Positions 27,196 through 36,554 of a DNA stretch of 64,000 nt are shown piece by piece. The number at the start of each line of letters is the position of its first letter. Within the stretch, counting starts at the first letter, position 1. Under the pieces are notes generated by a model that was given only the letters and a program-made list of their open reading frames with translations, searched no databases and had not been told where the DNA came from. The DNA is taken from contig NZ_CP113949.1 in NCBI RefSeq assembly GCF_026810445.1, positions 620,001 to 684,000 of the forward strand, read 5' to 3'. Origin of the DNA: Pseudomonas sp. BSw22131 (GTDB lineage: Bacteria; Pseudomonadota; Gammaproteobacteria; Pseudomonadales; Pseudomonadaceae). Made by a program: the position numbers and the translations under genes.

Positions 27196-27286
27196 TGTAG
27201 GAGCGCGCTTGCCCGCGAATAGGCCCGTACATCCGACACAGGGGGCGTCTGACCGAAAGCCTTCGCGGGCAAGCCTCGCTCCAACA
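27196..27286. repeat. REP-type paired inverted repeat (type B)
   Basis: Left arm 27196-27218 (TGTAGGAGCGCGCTTGCC...) and right arm 27263-27286 pair with a few mismatches around a ~44-bp spacer. It lies upstream of the MdtD-type gene and downstream of the TldE-type gene. Confidence 0.85.
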
Positions 27287-27296
27287 AGGGCAGGCG

Positions 27297-28622
27297 TTAC
27301 AGCGTCAACGTCAGTTTGCTGATCAACGCGCCGGGCAACAGGTTGGAACTCGTGTCGCGCTGACTGTAGGTACTTGTCGACAGAATCAGTTCCCTCTCTG
27401 TCGTCAATTCTTCCAGCGCGCTGCCCAGCAGACTGAACACGCTGTCGTCGAAACGCATGGTGCTGACGGGCGCGATGATCTTGCCGTCTTCAACCCAGAA
27501 TGTCGCAAAGCGGGTCATCCCGGTCATGCGGCCCGCGCTGCGGTCGGAGAAATTGAGGTACCACAGATTGCTGATGTACAGGCCGGTGCCCAGCCGTTGC
27601 AGCACATCGTTCAGTGCCAGCGAACCCGCCTTCATGCTCAGTGCACTCGGTGATTCCCCCCAACCTGCGCCGTTGGCCGCGAGTCCGTATTCCGCAGCGC
27701 TGCGTGATCCCACCAACTGATCGCGGGCCGCGCCTTCAACCACCATCGACAGGTCCGAGCGCGGATAGCCCTCGCCAGAGAACGCCGGTGACAACGAACC
27801 GCTCACTTGCTCGTCCAGGCTCACCTGCGGGCTCAGCTGCATCTCACCGCTGTACAGCCGCTGAAGCGGGCTGGTCTTGTCGGCCAGCGACTGCGCCGAA
27901 AAACCACCCCAACCCAGCATGCCGATGATTTCCTCCAGCGCCGAGGGCGCCAGATAAGCGCGGTATTGCCCTGGCGCCAACGTGTGGGCGGGACGTCCGA
28001 GGAAAGCCAGTTGCTCCCGGGCCAGCTTGAAACGCCGCGCGAAGCCTTCGTCGCTCCAGTCGTGTCCGGCGTAGTTGGCTTTAACGGCCTGACCGTTCTC
28101 GTGAAACAGGCTCCAGTCGACGTTGAAACTGTTGGCCTGATGCCAGCCCAGCGCACCGTTGGAACTCGCAAACCCTCGGTACAACGGCCCAGCAGCGTAA
28201 ATGCCGACCAGGTCCAGCCCTGCGCCCAGTTGAGCGATTTGCTGCACCACGTGGTCGCTGTCCGGCAAAGCCTGGTCCTGAACGTGCGTGCTCTGCCAGT
28301 CGTCCTCATTGAGCAGCAGGTAAGGATCTTCCGGCAGCAATGTCAGGGTTTCACGCAGTTGATTCAGGGCTTCGGACACGCGCTGTCGATCTACCTCTTC
28401 GTCCCCTGATAGCGTCAGGTTGAGATTGGCGTGCCTTCCGTCATCGATCAGCTTGAAATTTACACTCGCCTGCTGCACGTGCCCGGCCTGGCGAACTTTG
28501 GCGTGATTGAAACGGATGAAGTCCGACTCTTCGGCGTTGTAGCTCAGGGTGAAGCGTTCCTGCGGCGAGATTGCACTATGCAGCCAGTCAACCAGTGCTT
28601 TGAATTGAGCGTGATGAGACAT
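27297..28622 (-). CDS. TldE/PmbA-type metalloprotease partner
   Basis: A 441-aa protein of the TldD/PmbA (U62) superfamily: an N-terminal domain with ERFTLSYNAEESDFIRFNHAKVRQAGHVQQ and a C-terminal barrel with RLFSGEM-like stretches, VEGAARDQLVGSRSAAEYGL and ISNLWYLNFSDRSAGRMTGMTRFATFWVEDGKI. It lacks the zinc HExxxH motif, as TldE subunits do, and should act as the non-catalytic half of a TldD/TldE heterodimer with the product of the upstream gene. Its start codon overlaps the TldD stop by one base (TGATG), so translation is probably coupled and equimolar. It is divergent from the canonical pmbA, suggesting a second pair. Confidence 0.85.
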   Translation of the reverse strand: MSHHAQFKALVDWLHSAISPQERFTLSYNAEESDFIRFNHAKVRQAGHVQQASVNFKLIDDGRHANLNLTLSGDEEVDRQRVSEALNQLRETLTLLPEDPYLLLNEDDWQSTHVQDQALPDSDHVVQQIAQLGAGLDLVGIYAAGPLYRGFASSNGALGWHQANSFNVDWSLFHENGQAVKANYAGHDWSDEGFARRFKLAREQLAFLGRPAHTLAPGQYRAYLAPSALEEIIGMLGWGGFSAQSLADKTSPLQRLYSGEMQLSPQVSLDEQVSGSLSPAFSGEGYPRSDLSMVVEGAARDQLVGSRSAAEYGLAANGAGWGESPSALSMKAGSLALNDVLQRLGTGLYISNLWYLNFSDRSAGRMTGMTRFATFWVEDGKIIAPVSTMRFDDSVFSLLGSALEELTTERELILSTSTYSQRDTSSNLLPGALISKLTLTL

Positions 28623-30064
28623 CAGGCGTCACCTCCGAATACATCGACATGGGAGAACACGCAGGCGGGCGATGCATGCCCGACGCGCACTACCTGATTG
28701 GGTTCGCCTTTGCCGCAGTTCGGCGTGCCCAGCACTTTGAACGTGCTGGCATCGCCGACGGCACTGAGGTTGCGCCAGAACTGCGCCGAGATGGCGCGGT
28801 AGTTCGGGTTTTTCACCACGCCTTTAAGCTCGCCGTTCTCGATCAACTGACCCCATTCGCAGCCGAACTGGAATTTGTTGCGTGCGTCATCAATGGACCA
28901 TGAGCTGTTGGTGCTCATCAGGATGCCGTGTTCGATGCGGCCGATCAGTTGATCCATCGACTGGTCGCCAGGCTCGATGTTGAGATTGGCCATGCGATCA
29001 ATCGGTGCCCGGTTCCAGCTGCACGCCCGGCTGTTGGCGACACCGTCCATGCCGGCGCGAAATTGCGACAGCGCACCGCCCAGTGGCCGGACCAGCACGC
29101 CCTCCCTGATCAGAAATTGCTTGCTGGCTTCGGTGCCATCGTCGTCGTAGCCGTAACTTGCCAGCTGCTCGGGGATGTCCGGGTCGAAGGTCACGTTCAG
29201 GAGCTTCGAGCCGTATTGCAGCGTGCCGAAGTCGCTGGCTTTGACGAAGCTGGTGCCCGCGTAATTGCGCTCGTCGCCAAGAATGCGGTCCAGCTCCAGC
29301 GGGTGGCCGATGGACTCATGGATTTGCAGGGTCATCTGGTCGGGCGTCAGCAGCAGGTCGCGCGGGCCGGAGGGCGTGTTGGGCGCCATGATCAGTTGCA
29401 GCGCCTGATCGGCGACCATTGCCGCAGCGCCGACGATCCCACAGTTGGCGATGACTTCTGCGCCGCCTTGCTGGCCGAAGTTTTCACGGCCCAGGCTGCG
29501 CGTCTGACTGTCGTGGCCGTCGTAGGCGGTGACGCTGAGGTCCGGGAACACATAGCGCTGCGCCTGTCGAATCTCGGCCCCCGCGCTGTTCAGGTAAATC
29601 TGTTCGACGCTTTCCAGGCCCAGGCTGACTTGCCAGTTGACCAGACGCTCGTCCTTGGGCACGGCTGCCGATTCGGCGCCGAGCAGGGCGTAGCAATCGC
29701 TCAGCGACGGGAAGGCTTGGGTCATGTTGGGTGAGAGGTAATCGGCGCGACCCTCGGAGACGCGTTGTTCACTGAGGTCGAGCAAGGCGTGAGGTGCCAA
29801 CAGGCGAGCCTGGGTTTCTGCGTGTTCCAGTGCCGCCTGCAGGCCGCGCTGGGAAATATCGTGAGTGGCGGCGTACGTCTCGACGCCATTTATGCGCACG
29901 GTGAGCATTGCGCCTTCGTCGATGCTCAAGTGAGGCGGCGCGGCAATGTTTTTGCGCACTGACAGATGCTGGCTGGTTTGTTTGACGTAACGCAGCGAGA
30001 AAAACTGGGCACTGCTCTGCAGCGCGGCGAACCGCTGCTTGAGTTGAGCGGAAAAATCGAACAT
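28622..30064 (-). CDS. TldD-type zinc metalloprotease
   Basis: A 480-aa U62-family protein carrying the zinc motif HESIGH at 249-254 followed by PLELDRILGDE, as in TldD (HExxxH). Other family stretches are GRADYLSPNM, AGTSFVKASDFG, SYGYDDDGTEASKQFLIREGVL and NSRACSWNRAPIDRMANLNIEPGD. E. coli TldD/TldE cleaves unfolded peptides, matures microcin B17 and degrades the CcdA antitoxin. This protein and the following TldE-type gene form a two-gene operon. No modified-peptide precursor or biosynthesis gene is seen next to them, so the substrate is unknown. Confidence 0.88.
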   Translation of the reverse strand: MFDFSAQLKQRFAALQSSAQFFSLRYVKQTSQHLSVRKNIAAPPHLSIDEGAMLTVRINGVETYAATHDISQRGLQAALEHAETQARLLAPHALLDLSEQRVSEGRADYLSPNMTQAFPSLSDCYALLGAESAAVPKDERLVNWQVSLGLESVEQIYLNSAGAEIRQAQRYVFPDLSVTAYDGHDSQTRSLGRENFGQQGGAEVIANCGIVGAAAMVADQALQLIMAPNTPSGPRDLLLTPDQMTLQIHESIGHPLELDRILGDERNYAGTSFVKASDFGTLQYGSKLLNVTFDPDIPEQLASYGYDDDGTEASKQFLIREGVLVRPLGGALSQFRAGMDGVANSRACSWNRAPIDRMANLNIEPGDQSMDQLIGRIEHGILMSTNSSWSIDDARNKFQFGCEWGQLIENGELKGVVKNPNYRAISAQFWRNLSAVGDASTFKVLGTPNCGKGEPNQVVRVGHASPACVFSHVDVFGGDA

Positions 30065-30223
30065 GCAGAGCGGCTCCTTATCAGGGGGCGGTCAGCTCGG
30101 CGTTGGCTGAGCTGACGTCAGCGCGAGCATGCTCCCTCCCACAGGAAATCTTCGTTGCTTGGGGCATAGGCAGATGAAGACGGCCGTGTGAGGGTGTTAC
30201 TCGCGAATAGTGTGGTGCGGCTT

Positions 30224-30919
30224 TTAGAGTGGGCAACCCTTGGCGCGCAGGATGGCGTCGAAACGATCCGAGTCCAGCGTGCCAGCTTCAATCCCGGCCA
30301 GCGTGGCTTTTTCGCGGGCCAGCAGGTCATGGCAGCGGATCAGCAGTTCAGGCAGCTCCGAGCGTGCGGCTGCAACGACGCCGTCGCCGTCACCGATCAT
30401 CAGGTCGCCCGGCATTACCAGCATGCCAGCACACGAAATCGGCACGTTGATCTCGCCACCGCCGTCGGTGCTCGGGCCACGGTGTACGCCGCCGATGGCA
30501 TAAACCGGCAGTTCACCGGTCAGCCACTCGTCCAGGTCGCGGATCGCGCCGTTGATGACGATGCCGACGATACCGGCTTTCAGGGCCATGGCGCGCATGA
30601 TGCCGCCGAACACGGCGCGCGTCAGGTCGGCACTGCCGTCAATGACCAGCACATCACCTGGACGGGCCATTTGCATGGCTTTGAGGATCATCAGATTGTC
30701 GCCCGGACGCACGCGGACAGTCAGCGCGCTGCCGAGCATCGGGGCGTTGCCGTGGAATGATTTGAGGCCCAGACCGCCGACGTTTCGGCCCAGACAATCG
30801 CTGACTGCGGCGGCGGGGATTTTGCTGAATTCCTTTAACCACTTCGGGTCCAGAAGCTCTGCGTTAGGGTTGATCAGGTACCCGGTGGGCCATTTGCTCG
30901 AAGAAACGACATCAAACAT
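30224..30919 (-). CDS. RraA-fold protein, likely HMG/CHA-type aldolase
   Basis: A 231-aa protein of the RraA/MenG fold. It carries the class II pyruvate-aldolase signature of HMG/CHA aldolases: Gly106, then 20 residues, then Arg127-Asp128, two residues, Glu131 (G-x20-R-D-x2-E). This favours 4-hydroxy-4-methyl-2-oxoglutarate or 4-carboxy-4-hydroxy-2-oxoadipate aldolase activity (or oxaloacetate decarboxylation) over the RNase E inhibitor role of true RraA, which is shorter (~160 aa). No other protocatechuate or gallate genes lie nearby, so the pathway is unresolved. A single half-repeat (GCTCCCTCCCACAGG-like, about 30125-30142) separates it from the tldD gene. Confidence 0.8.
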   Translation of the reverse strand: MFDVVSSSKWPTGYLINPNAELLDPKWLKEFSKIPAAAVSDCLGRNVGGLGLKSFHGNAPMLGSALTVRVRPGDNLMILKAMQMARPGDVLVIDGSADLTRAVFGGIMRAMALKAGIVGIVINGAIRDLDEWLTGELPVYAIGGVHRGPSTDGGGEINVPISCAGMLVMPGDLMIGDGDGVVAAARSELPELLIRCHDLLAREKATLAGIEAGTLDSDRFDAILRAKGCPL

Positions 30920-31056
30920 GGAAAAGCCTCGTGGCCAGTCAGTACCGGCGTGTCGATGGAACGGGGAGGTTAAACGATTGTGCTGGGCGCTAGATTAGGC
31001 CTGCGCCCGAACAGCGGCAAGCTTCCAGCAGGGGAGACGGGGGGAAGGTGATACGC

Positions 31057-31087
31057 AAGCCGCCTCGCCAACAGGGCGAGGCGGTTC
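31057..31087 (-). terminator. Hairpin downstream of betA
   Basis: CCGCCTCGCC (31060-31069) pairs perfectly with GGCGAGGCGG (31075-31084), extended by a G-T and an A-T pair, around a 5-base loop, about 10 bp past the betA stop. There is no long U-tract on the betA strand, so it is a moderate terminator or an mRNA 3'-end stabiliser. Confidence 0.7.
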
Positions 31088-31096
31088 GTATGGCTT

Positions 31097-32809
31097 TTAC
31101 TGTGCGGTACGGCTGACTTCACGCATCGGCTTGCTGCGCGCAGGTTTGTCACCCGCTACGAAGTAGTCGGCCGTGCTGCGTGGCAGCGGTGCGCGGCCAC
31201 GGATCTTGTCGGCGATTTTCTCGGCAATCATGATCGTTGGCGCATTGAGGTTGCCCGTCGTGATCAGCGGCATGATCGAGGCATCGATCACACGCAGGCT
31301 GTGAATGCCATGCACACGACCCTGACCATCGACTACAGACATCTCGTCGGTGCCCATCTTGCACGAGCACGACGGGTGATAAGCCGTCTCGGCATGTTCA
31401 CGCACGAACTTGTCCAGTTGCTCGTCAGACTGCACGTCGATACCCGGGCTGATTTCACGACCGCGGTACTTGTCCAGCGCCGGCTGTTGCATGATCTCGC
31501 GGGTCAGGCGGATGCCGTCGCGAAACTCCTGCCAATCCTGCTCGCTGGCCATGTAGTTGAAGAGGATGCTCGGGTACTCGCGCGGGTTCTTCGATTTGAC
31601 CTGCACGCGACCACGGCTTGGCGAACGCATGGAACCCACGTGCGCCTGAAAACCATGTTCCTGCACGCCTTTGCTGCCGTTGTAATTAATCGCAACCGGC
31701 AGGAAATGGTACTGAATGTTCGGCCACTCGAACTCTTCGCGTGAACGGATAAAACCGCCGGCTTCGAACTGATTGCTGGCGCCAATGCCTTTGCCGAGGA
31801 ACATCCACTCTGCGCCGATGGCAGGCTGGTTCCACCACAGCAGCGATGGGTACAGCGAGATCGGCTCCTTGCAGGCGTACTGCAAGTACATCTCAAGGTG
31901 GTCCTGAAGGTTTTCGCCCACACCTGGCAGGTCGTGAACCACCGGGATATCCAGTTTTTTCAGGACTTCGGCCGGGCCGACGCCGGAGCGTTGCAGGATC
32001 TGTGGCGAGGCGATTGCACCACCGCACAGCAGGACTTCCTTGCGCGCCTTGGCTTCGATGCGTGCGTCGCTGTCGCCGACCATATAAGCGACGCCGACTG
32101 CGCGCTTGCCGTCGAACAGAATGCGGTCGGTCAAAGCATGGGTGACGATAGTCAGCGTCGTGCGCTTTTTGGCCTCATCCAGATAACCACGCGCGGTGCT
32201 GGCGCGGCGGCCAAACGGCGTGACAGTTCGGTCCATAGGGCCGAAGCCTTCTTGCTGGTAGCCGTTCAGGTCGTCGGTGCGCGGGTAGCCAGCCTGTACG
32301 CCGGCTTCAACCATCGCTGCGAACAGCGGATTGTTACCCGCTTTAGGCGTGGTCACGCTGACCGGACCTTCGCCGCCGTGGTAGTCGTTGGCGCCGATGT
32401 CACGGATTTCAGCTTTGCGGAAATACGGCAGGCAATCGAGGTAGCCCCAGTCTTCCAGGCCAGGATTTTTTGCCCAGCCGTCGTAGTCCATTGCGTTGCC
32501 ACGGATGTAGCACATGCCGTTGATCAGCGATGAGCCACCCAGGCCCTTGCCGCGACCACATTCCATGCGACGGTTGTTCATGTGTGGTTCAGGCTCTGTT
32601 TCATAGGCCCAGTTGTAGCGGCGGCCTTGCAGCGGAAATGCCAGGGCAGCAGGCATTTGGGTGCGGAAGTCTGCGCGATAGTCCGGGCCGCCGGCTTCAA
32701 GCAACAGCACGGTGACGCCTGCGTCTTCGGTGAGACGGGCTGCCAGGGTATTACCGGCCGAACCTGCGCCGATGATGATGTAGTCGTAAGTCGAATTCGT
32801 GGTGCTCAT
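31097..32809 (-). CDS. betA: Choline dehydrogenase BetA
   Basis: A 570-aa GMC oxidoreductase. It has the FAD-binding [20 protein letters not shown] at the N-terminus, [49 protein letters not shown] and the C-terminal active-site region [11 protein letters not shown] followed by [15 protein letters not shown]. It oxidises choline to betaine aldehyde (and on to betaine) at the membrane, passing electrons to the respiratory chain. It is the last gene of betI-betB-betA; GGAG lies upstream of the ATG at 32809. The 145-bp gap to betB is filled by an inverted repeat. Confidence 0.97.
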   Translation of the reverse strand: MSTTNSTYDYIIIGAGSAGNTLAARLTEDAGVTVLLLEAGGPDYRADFRTQMPAALAFPLQGRRYNWAYETEPEPHMNNRRMECGRGKGLGGSSLINGMCYIRGNAMDYDGWAKNPGLEDWGYLDCLPYFRKAEIRDIGANDYHGGEGPVSVTTPKAGNNPLFAAMVEAGVQAGYPRTDDLNGYQQEGFGPMDRTVTPFGRRASTARGYLDEAKKRTTLTIVTHALTDRILFDGKRAVGVAYMVGDSDARIEAKARKEVLLCGGAIASPQILQRSGVGPAEVLKKLDIPVVHDLPGVGENLQDHLEMYLQYACKEPISLYPSLLWWNQPAIGAEWMFLGKGIGASNQFEAGGFIRSREEFEWPNIQYHFLPVAINYNGSKGVQEHGFQAHVGSMRSPSRGRVQVKSKNPREYPSILFNYMASEQDWQEFRDGIRLTREIMQQPALDKYRGREISPGIDVQSDEQLDKFVREHAETAYHPSCSCKMGTDEMSVVDGQGRVHGIHSLRVIDASIMPLITTGNLNAPTIMIAEKIADKIRGRAPLPRSTADYFVAGDKPARSKPMREVSRTAQ

Positions 32810-32824
32810 GGAGAGCTCCTTTTA

Positions 32825-32946
32825 AAGCGGCAAGCTCCAGGCTTCAAGCTGCAAGTAAGAGCGGCGAAGTGGCGTTTGCGGAATGGGTTTGTGGCGGCAA
32901 ACTGCTGTTGCTCTGGCTTCTACTTGAAGCTTGCAGCTTGCCGCTT
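32825..32946. repeat. Inverted repeat between betB and betA
   Basis: Arms at 32825-32848 (AAGCGGCAAGCTCCAGGCTT...) and 32922-32946 (...GCAGCTTGCCGCTT) are complementary with two mismatches around a ~73-bp spacer. It is a different repeat class from the REP elements elsewhere in the window and lies inside the operon, where it could lower or stabilise betA mRNA relative to betB. A related short palindrome (AAAGCTTCAAGCTTT) lies at 35225-35239, upstream of betI. Confidence 0.7.
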
Positions 32947-32954
32947 GTATCTCT

Positions 32955-34427
32955 TCAGAAAACTGACGCGTATTCACCCAGCTCAACCTGTACGGACTTG
33001 ATCCGGGTGTATTGCGCCAGTGAGCTGATGCCGTTTTCACGTCCTACACCTGACTGCTTGTAACCGCCGACAGGCATTTCTGCGGCCGACTCGCCCCAGG
33101 CATTGATCCAGCAAATGCCAGCTTCCAGTTGATGGATTACACGGTGAGCGCGGTTGAGGTCTTTGGTCACCACGCCAGCGGCCAGACCCATTTCGGTGTC
33201 GTTGGCGCGGCGGATCACTTCTTCTTCGCTGTCGTAGCTGAGAATGCTCATGACCGGGCCAAAGATCTCTTCTTTGACGATGGTCATCTCATCGGTGCAG
33301 TCGGTGAAGACGGTCGGAGCGACGAAAGCGCCTTTTGCGAATTCGCCTTCGGTCAGGCGTTCTCCGCCGATCAGTACGCGGGCGCCTTCTTCCTTGCCCT
33401 TGGCGATATAGCCCAGGACGCTTTCCATGTGCGCGAAGCTCACCAGCGGGCCGAAGTTGATGTTTTCATCTTCCGGGTTGCCTGCACGAATGCGCTTTAC
33501 GCGCTCGACGATTTTGGCTTCGAACTCGGCTTTCAATGCGCTTGGGATGAACACGCGGGTGCCGTTGGTGCACACCTGGCCCGAGCTGTAGAAGTTGGCC
33601 ATCATCGCGATGTCGGCGGCGCGATCCAGATCGGCGTCGTCAAAAATGATCAGCGGTGACTTGCCGCCCAGCTCCATGGTCACTTCTTTGAGCGAGGAAC
33701 TGGAGGCGCTGGCCATCACTTTCTTACCGGTGTTGACGCCACCTGTGAACGAGATCTTCTCGATGCGTGGGTGCTCGGTCAGCCAGCTGCCGACTTCGCT
33801 GCCAGCACCGGTCAACACATTGAACACGCCATCCGGCAGGCCGGCCTCAGTGTAGATTTCAGCCAGTTTCAAGGTGGTCAGGGAGGTGACTTCGCTCGGT
33901 TTGAAAATCATCGCGTTGCCCGCAGCGAGTGCTGGCGCTGATTTCCACAAAGCGATCTGGATCGGATAGTTCCACGCGCCGATGCCGACGGTCACGCCCA
34001 AAGGCTCGCGGCGGGTGTACACGAACGATGAAGTGCGCAGCGGAATCTGCTCGCCTTCGATGGCAGGCACCAGGCCTGCGTAATACTCAAGTACGTCTGC
34101 GCCGGTAACGATGTCGACGTATTTGGTTTCGGAAATGGATTTGCCGGTGTCCAGAGTTTCCAGCGCAGCCAGCTCATCGTTGCGCTCGCGCAGGATGTCG
34201 ACGGCGCGGCGCAGGATGCGTGAACGCTCCATGGCGGTCATGGCAGCCCAGACTTTCTGGCCTTTTTCAGCACTGGTGACGGCGCGTTCGACGTCTTCTT
34301 GAGTAGCACGCTGGATGTGGGCGAGTACTTCACCGTTCGCCGGGTTGATGGCTTCGAAAGTGGCATCGCTGCTGGCGTCGACGTAACCACCGTCAATGTA
34401 GAGTTTTTGCAGTTCGAAACGGGCCAT
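32955..34427 (-). CDS. betB: Betaine-aldehyde dehydrogenase BetB
   Basis: A 490-aa aldehyde dehydrogenase, exactly the usual BetB length. It begins [20 protein letters not shown] and shows [51 protein letters not shown] with the general-base Glu, and [13 protein letters not shown] with the nucleophilic Cys. It oxidises betaine aldehyde to glycine betaine with NAD(P)+. I chose ATG 34427 for the family N-terminus; an in-frame upstream ATG at 34499 would add a non-homologous 24 residues. It is the middle gene of betIBA. Confidence 0.97.
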   Translation of the reverse strand: MARFELQKLYIDGGYVDASSDATFEAINPANGEVLAHIQRATQEDVERAVTSAEKGQKVWAAMTAMERSRILRRAVDILRERNDELAALETLDTGKSISETKYVDIVTGADVLEYYAGLVPAIEGEQIPLRTSSFVYTRREPLGVTVGIGAWNYPIQIALWKSAPALAAGNAMIFKPSEVTSLTTLKLAEIYTEAGLPDGVFNVLTGAGSEVGSWLTEHPRIEKISFTGGVNTGKKVMASASSSSLKEVTMELGGKSPLIIFDDADLDRAADIAMMANFYSSGQVCTNGTRVFIPSALKAEFEAKIVERVKRIRAGNPEDENINFGPLVSFAHMESVLGYIAKGKEEGARVLIGGERLTEGEFAKGAFVAPTVFTDCTDEMTIVKEEIFGPVMSILSYDSEEEVIRRANDTEMGLAAGVVTKDLNRAHRVIHQLEAGICWINAWGESAAEMPVGGYKQSGVGRENGISSLAQYTRIKSVQVELGEYASVF

Positions 34428-34513
34428 AAAATCCTCGGTAATCTTTGATGTGGGCTGGATTCGACTGCGCTGCGCGCGGTGTCGATCAGTCTCCAGCATG
34501 TGGCGTGAGCGCT

Positions 34514-35107
34514 TCAGCGCGCTGCTTTCGCCAGTTGGAAATCCATGTATTCGTATGCAATCTGTTGCGCTTGTTCAGTGTCGAACGCATCGCCTGACAA
34601 GGCGCCCCGCAACCACAAACCGTCGATCAGGGCAGCCATGCCGCGCGCTGCATTTCGGGCTTCGTCCAAGGTGAGCACGCGGCGAAAATGGCAGCACAGG
34701 TTCGAATACAGGCGGTGATCGTTTATACGTTGCAGCCTGTGCAATGAAGGCTGATGCATGCTGCTAGCCCAGAAGGCCAACCAGGTTTTCATTGCCGGGC
34801 CATTGACCTGGCTGGCGTCGAAGTTGCCCTCGATGATCACTTTCAAATGCGCCCGTGGGCTGTCATCTGTCAGTGCCTGCCTGCGTTTGGCAACGTTGAC
34901 GATCAATACGTTCATCAGGTGCCGCATCGTCGCTGCAATCAGGCCGTTTTTGTCCTGGAAATAGTGACTGATGATGCCGTTTGAGACGCCCGCCAGCTTT
35001 GCAATCAGAGCAATACTTGCATCTCCCATCCCAACCTGATCGACGGCTGAAAGCGTCGCGTGGATCAGCTGTTGACGACGGATGGGTTGCATACCGACTT
35101 TGGGCAT
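34514..35107 (-). CDS. betI: TetR-family choline-responsive repressor BetI
   Basis: A 197-aa regulator with an N-terminal TetR helix-turn-helix ([48 protein letters not shown]) and a helical ligand domain ending [30 protein letters not shown], all typical of BetI. BetI represses the bet genes, and choline relieves repression. It is the first gene of betI-betB-betA. A palindrome resembling the E. coli BetI operator lies at 35179-35192, 72-85 bp upstream of the start. No betT choline transporter gene separates betI from choV, unlike in P. aeruginosa (remembered synteny). Confidence 0.95.
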   Translation of the reverse strand: MPKVGMQPIRRQQLIHATLSAVDQVGMGDASIALIAKLAGVSNGIISHYFQDKNGLIAATMRHLMNVLIVNVAKRRQALTDDSPRAHLKVIIEGNFDASQVNGPAMKTWLAFWASSMHQPSLHRLQRINDHRLYSNLCCHFRRVLTLDEARNAARGMAALIDGLWLRGALSGDAFDTEQAQQIAYEYMDFQLAKAAR

Positions 35108-35178
35108 TGATCGACTCCTGGTCTCGTCGGGGATGTTCTATGACGACTGAAAAACGACAAACACCCTAACAATTTTTT

Positions 35179-35192
35179 ATTGAACGATCAAT
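35179..35192. promoter_or_regulatory. Putative BetI operator
   Basis: ATTGAACGATCAAT has ATTGA/TCAAT arms around ACGA, in a TTTTTT-flanked AT-rich stretch upstream of betI. It resembles the BetI box (ATTGAACGTTCAAT-like) of other proteobacteria. The location suits autoregulation of betIBA. Confidence 0.65.
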
Positions 35193-35281
35193 CAACAAAA
35201 GCCTAAAGGCGATGAACTGCAGCTGAAAGCTTCAAGCTTTAAGACCCAAGAAACGGCGAGGTATTTTAGGTAATTGAGGAA

Positions 35282-35371
35282 CTGTAGGAGCGCGCTTGCC
35301 CGCGATAACGTTGTGTCAGCCGGCGAATTCGTCACTGAAAAACGGCAATCGCGGGCAAGCGCGCTCCTGCA
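35282..35371. repeat. REP-type paired inverted repeat (type B)
   Basis: Left arm 35282-35306 and right arm 35348-35371 are almost perfectly complementary (one mismatch in the ends), around a ~41-bp spacer. It fills the space between the choV 3' end and the betI promoter region, and may end or insulate the choXWV transcript. Confidence 0.9.
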
Positions 35372-35375
35372 CCGT

Positions 35376-36554
35376 TTACCCTAAATTCTTGCCGAGCAAC
35401 GCGTGATACAGCTCGCTGTCGCCCAGAATCCCGACAACGCGGTTGTCTTCCTGCAACACCAGCTTGTGGCCGGTCTGGTAACGAATCTGCAAAGCGTCAC
35501 GCATACCGATGTCGGAATGCACCACCGTCGGACGGCGATCAAGGGTGTCCATCGCCTGGCCAGGTGCCCAGTTCTGCAAATCGAACTGTGCGCCGTTCTG
35601 CCGTGCGCCAGTGATCGTATTACCCTCGGCGAGGTCCAGCCAGGAGTCGCCGCCCGGGTCCAGGCACACCGAGCCGTTGACCCGCGTGCAGTTGTCGACC
35701 GTGCGCATCAGGCTGCGCCCGCAGAGTACGTTCAGCGGGTTGGTGTGCGCGACGAAGGTGCGCACGTAATCGTCCGCCGGGTTAAGCACGATCTCCTCAG
35801 GCACGCTGTACTGAATGATCCGGCCGTCTTTCATAATCGCAATACGACTGCCGAGCTTGAGGGCTTCGTCGAGGTCGTGGCTGACGAAGACGATGGTTTT
35901 GGCGAGCTTCTTTTGCAGGTCGAGCAATTCGTCCTGAAGCCCTTGACGAATCAGCGGATCGAGCGCGGAAAACGGCTCATCCATCAACAGAATGTCAGCA
36001 TCCATGGCCAGCGCTCGCGCCAGACCCACACGCTGCTGCATGCCGCCGGACAGCTCATCGGGTTTCTTGTTGCGCCATTGGGTCAGGCCCACCAGCTCCA
36101 GCTTCTCGTCCACCAGCCTGCGCCGTTCCTTCTCGGGACGGCCCTGCATTTCCAGGCCGAAACTGATGTTCTCGCGCACCGTCAGCCAAGGCATCAGTGC
36201 GAACTTCTGGAACACCATTGCGATGCGCTTGGTGCGCATCATCTTCAGTTCGGCGGGTGTGCAGTTGGCGATGTTGATCTGCGAGCCTTCATGCTCGACG
36301 AACAGCGAACCCCGGCTCACGGTGTTAAGGCCGTTGATGCAGCGCAGAAGGCTTGATTTGCCCGAACCGGACAAGCCCATCAGAACGCAGATCTCACCTT
36401 TTTCAACGGTGAGCGAGGCTTTCTCGACACCGACGATCTGGCCGGTTTTCTTCAGGATCTGTTCGCGGTTAAGACCTTGATCCAGCAGCTTGAGGGCTTC
36501 GCGAGGGTCTTTGGAGAAAATAACGTCGACGTTTTCAAAATTGATAATGCTCAT
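35376..36554 (-). CDS. choV: Choline ABC transporter ATP-binding protein ChoV (CbcV)
   Basis: A 392-aa ATPase of the QAT (quaternary amine) class. Walker A GLSGSGKSSLL, Q-loop VFQKFALMPWLTVREN, signature LSGGMQQRVGLARAL, Walker B ILLMDEPFSALDP and switch HD in VSHDLDEAL are all present. The N-terminal extension IVGVEKASLTVEKGE and a C-terminal CBS-type segment (ending VLQEDNRVVGILGDSELYHALLGKN) are typical. It drives import of choline with ChoW and ChoX. Its ATG overlaps the choW stop by four bases (ATGA). In P. aeruginosa the homologous genes are called cbcXWV and also serve betaine and carnitine uptake with other binding proteins. Confidence 0.95.
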   Translation of the reverse strand: MSIINFENVDVIFSKDPREALKLLDQGLNREQILKKTGQIVGVEKASLTVEKGEICVLMGLSGSGKSSLLRCINGLNTVSRGSLFVEHEGSQINIANCTPAELKMMRTKRIAMVFQKFALMPWLTVRENISFGLEMQGRPEKERRRLVDEKLELVGLTQWRNKKPDELSGGMQQRVGLARALAMDADILLMDEPFSALDPLIRQGLQDELLDLQKKLAKTIVFVSHDLDEALKLGSRIAIMKDGRIIQYSVPEEIVLNPADDYVRTFVAHTNPLNVLCGRSLMRTVDNCTRVNGSVCLDPGGDSWLDLAEGNTITGARQNGAQFDLQNWAPGQAMDTLDRRPTVVHSDIGMRDALQIRYQTGHKLVLQEDNRVVGILGDSELYHALLGKNLG

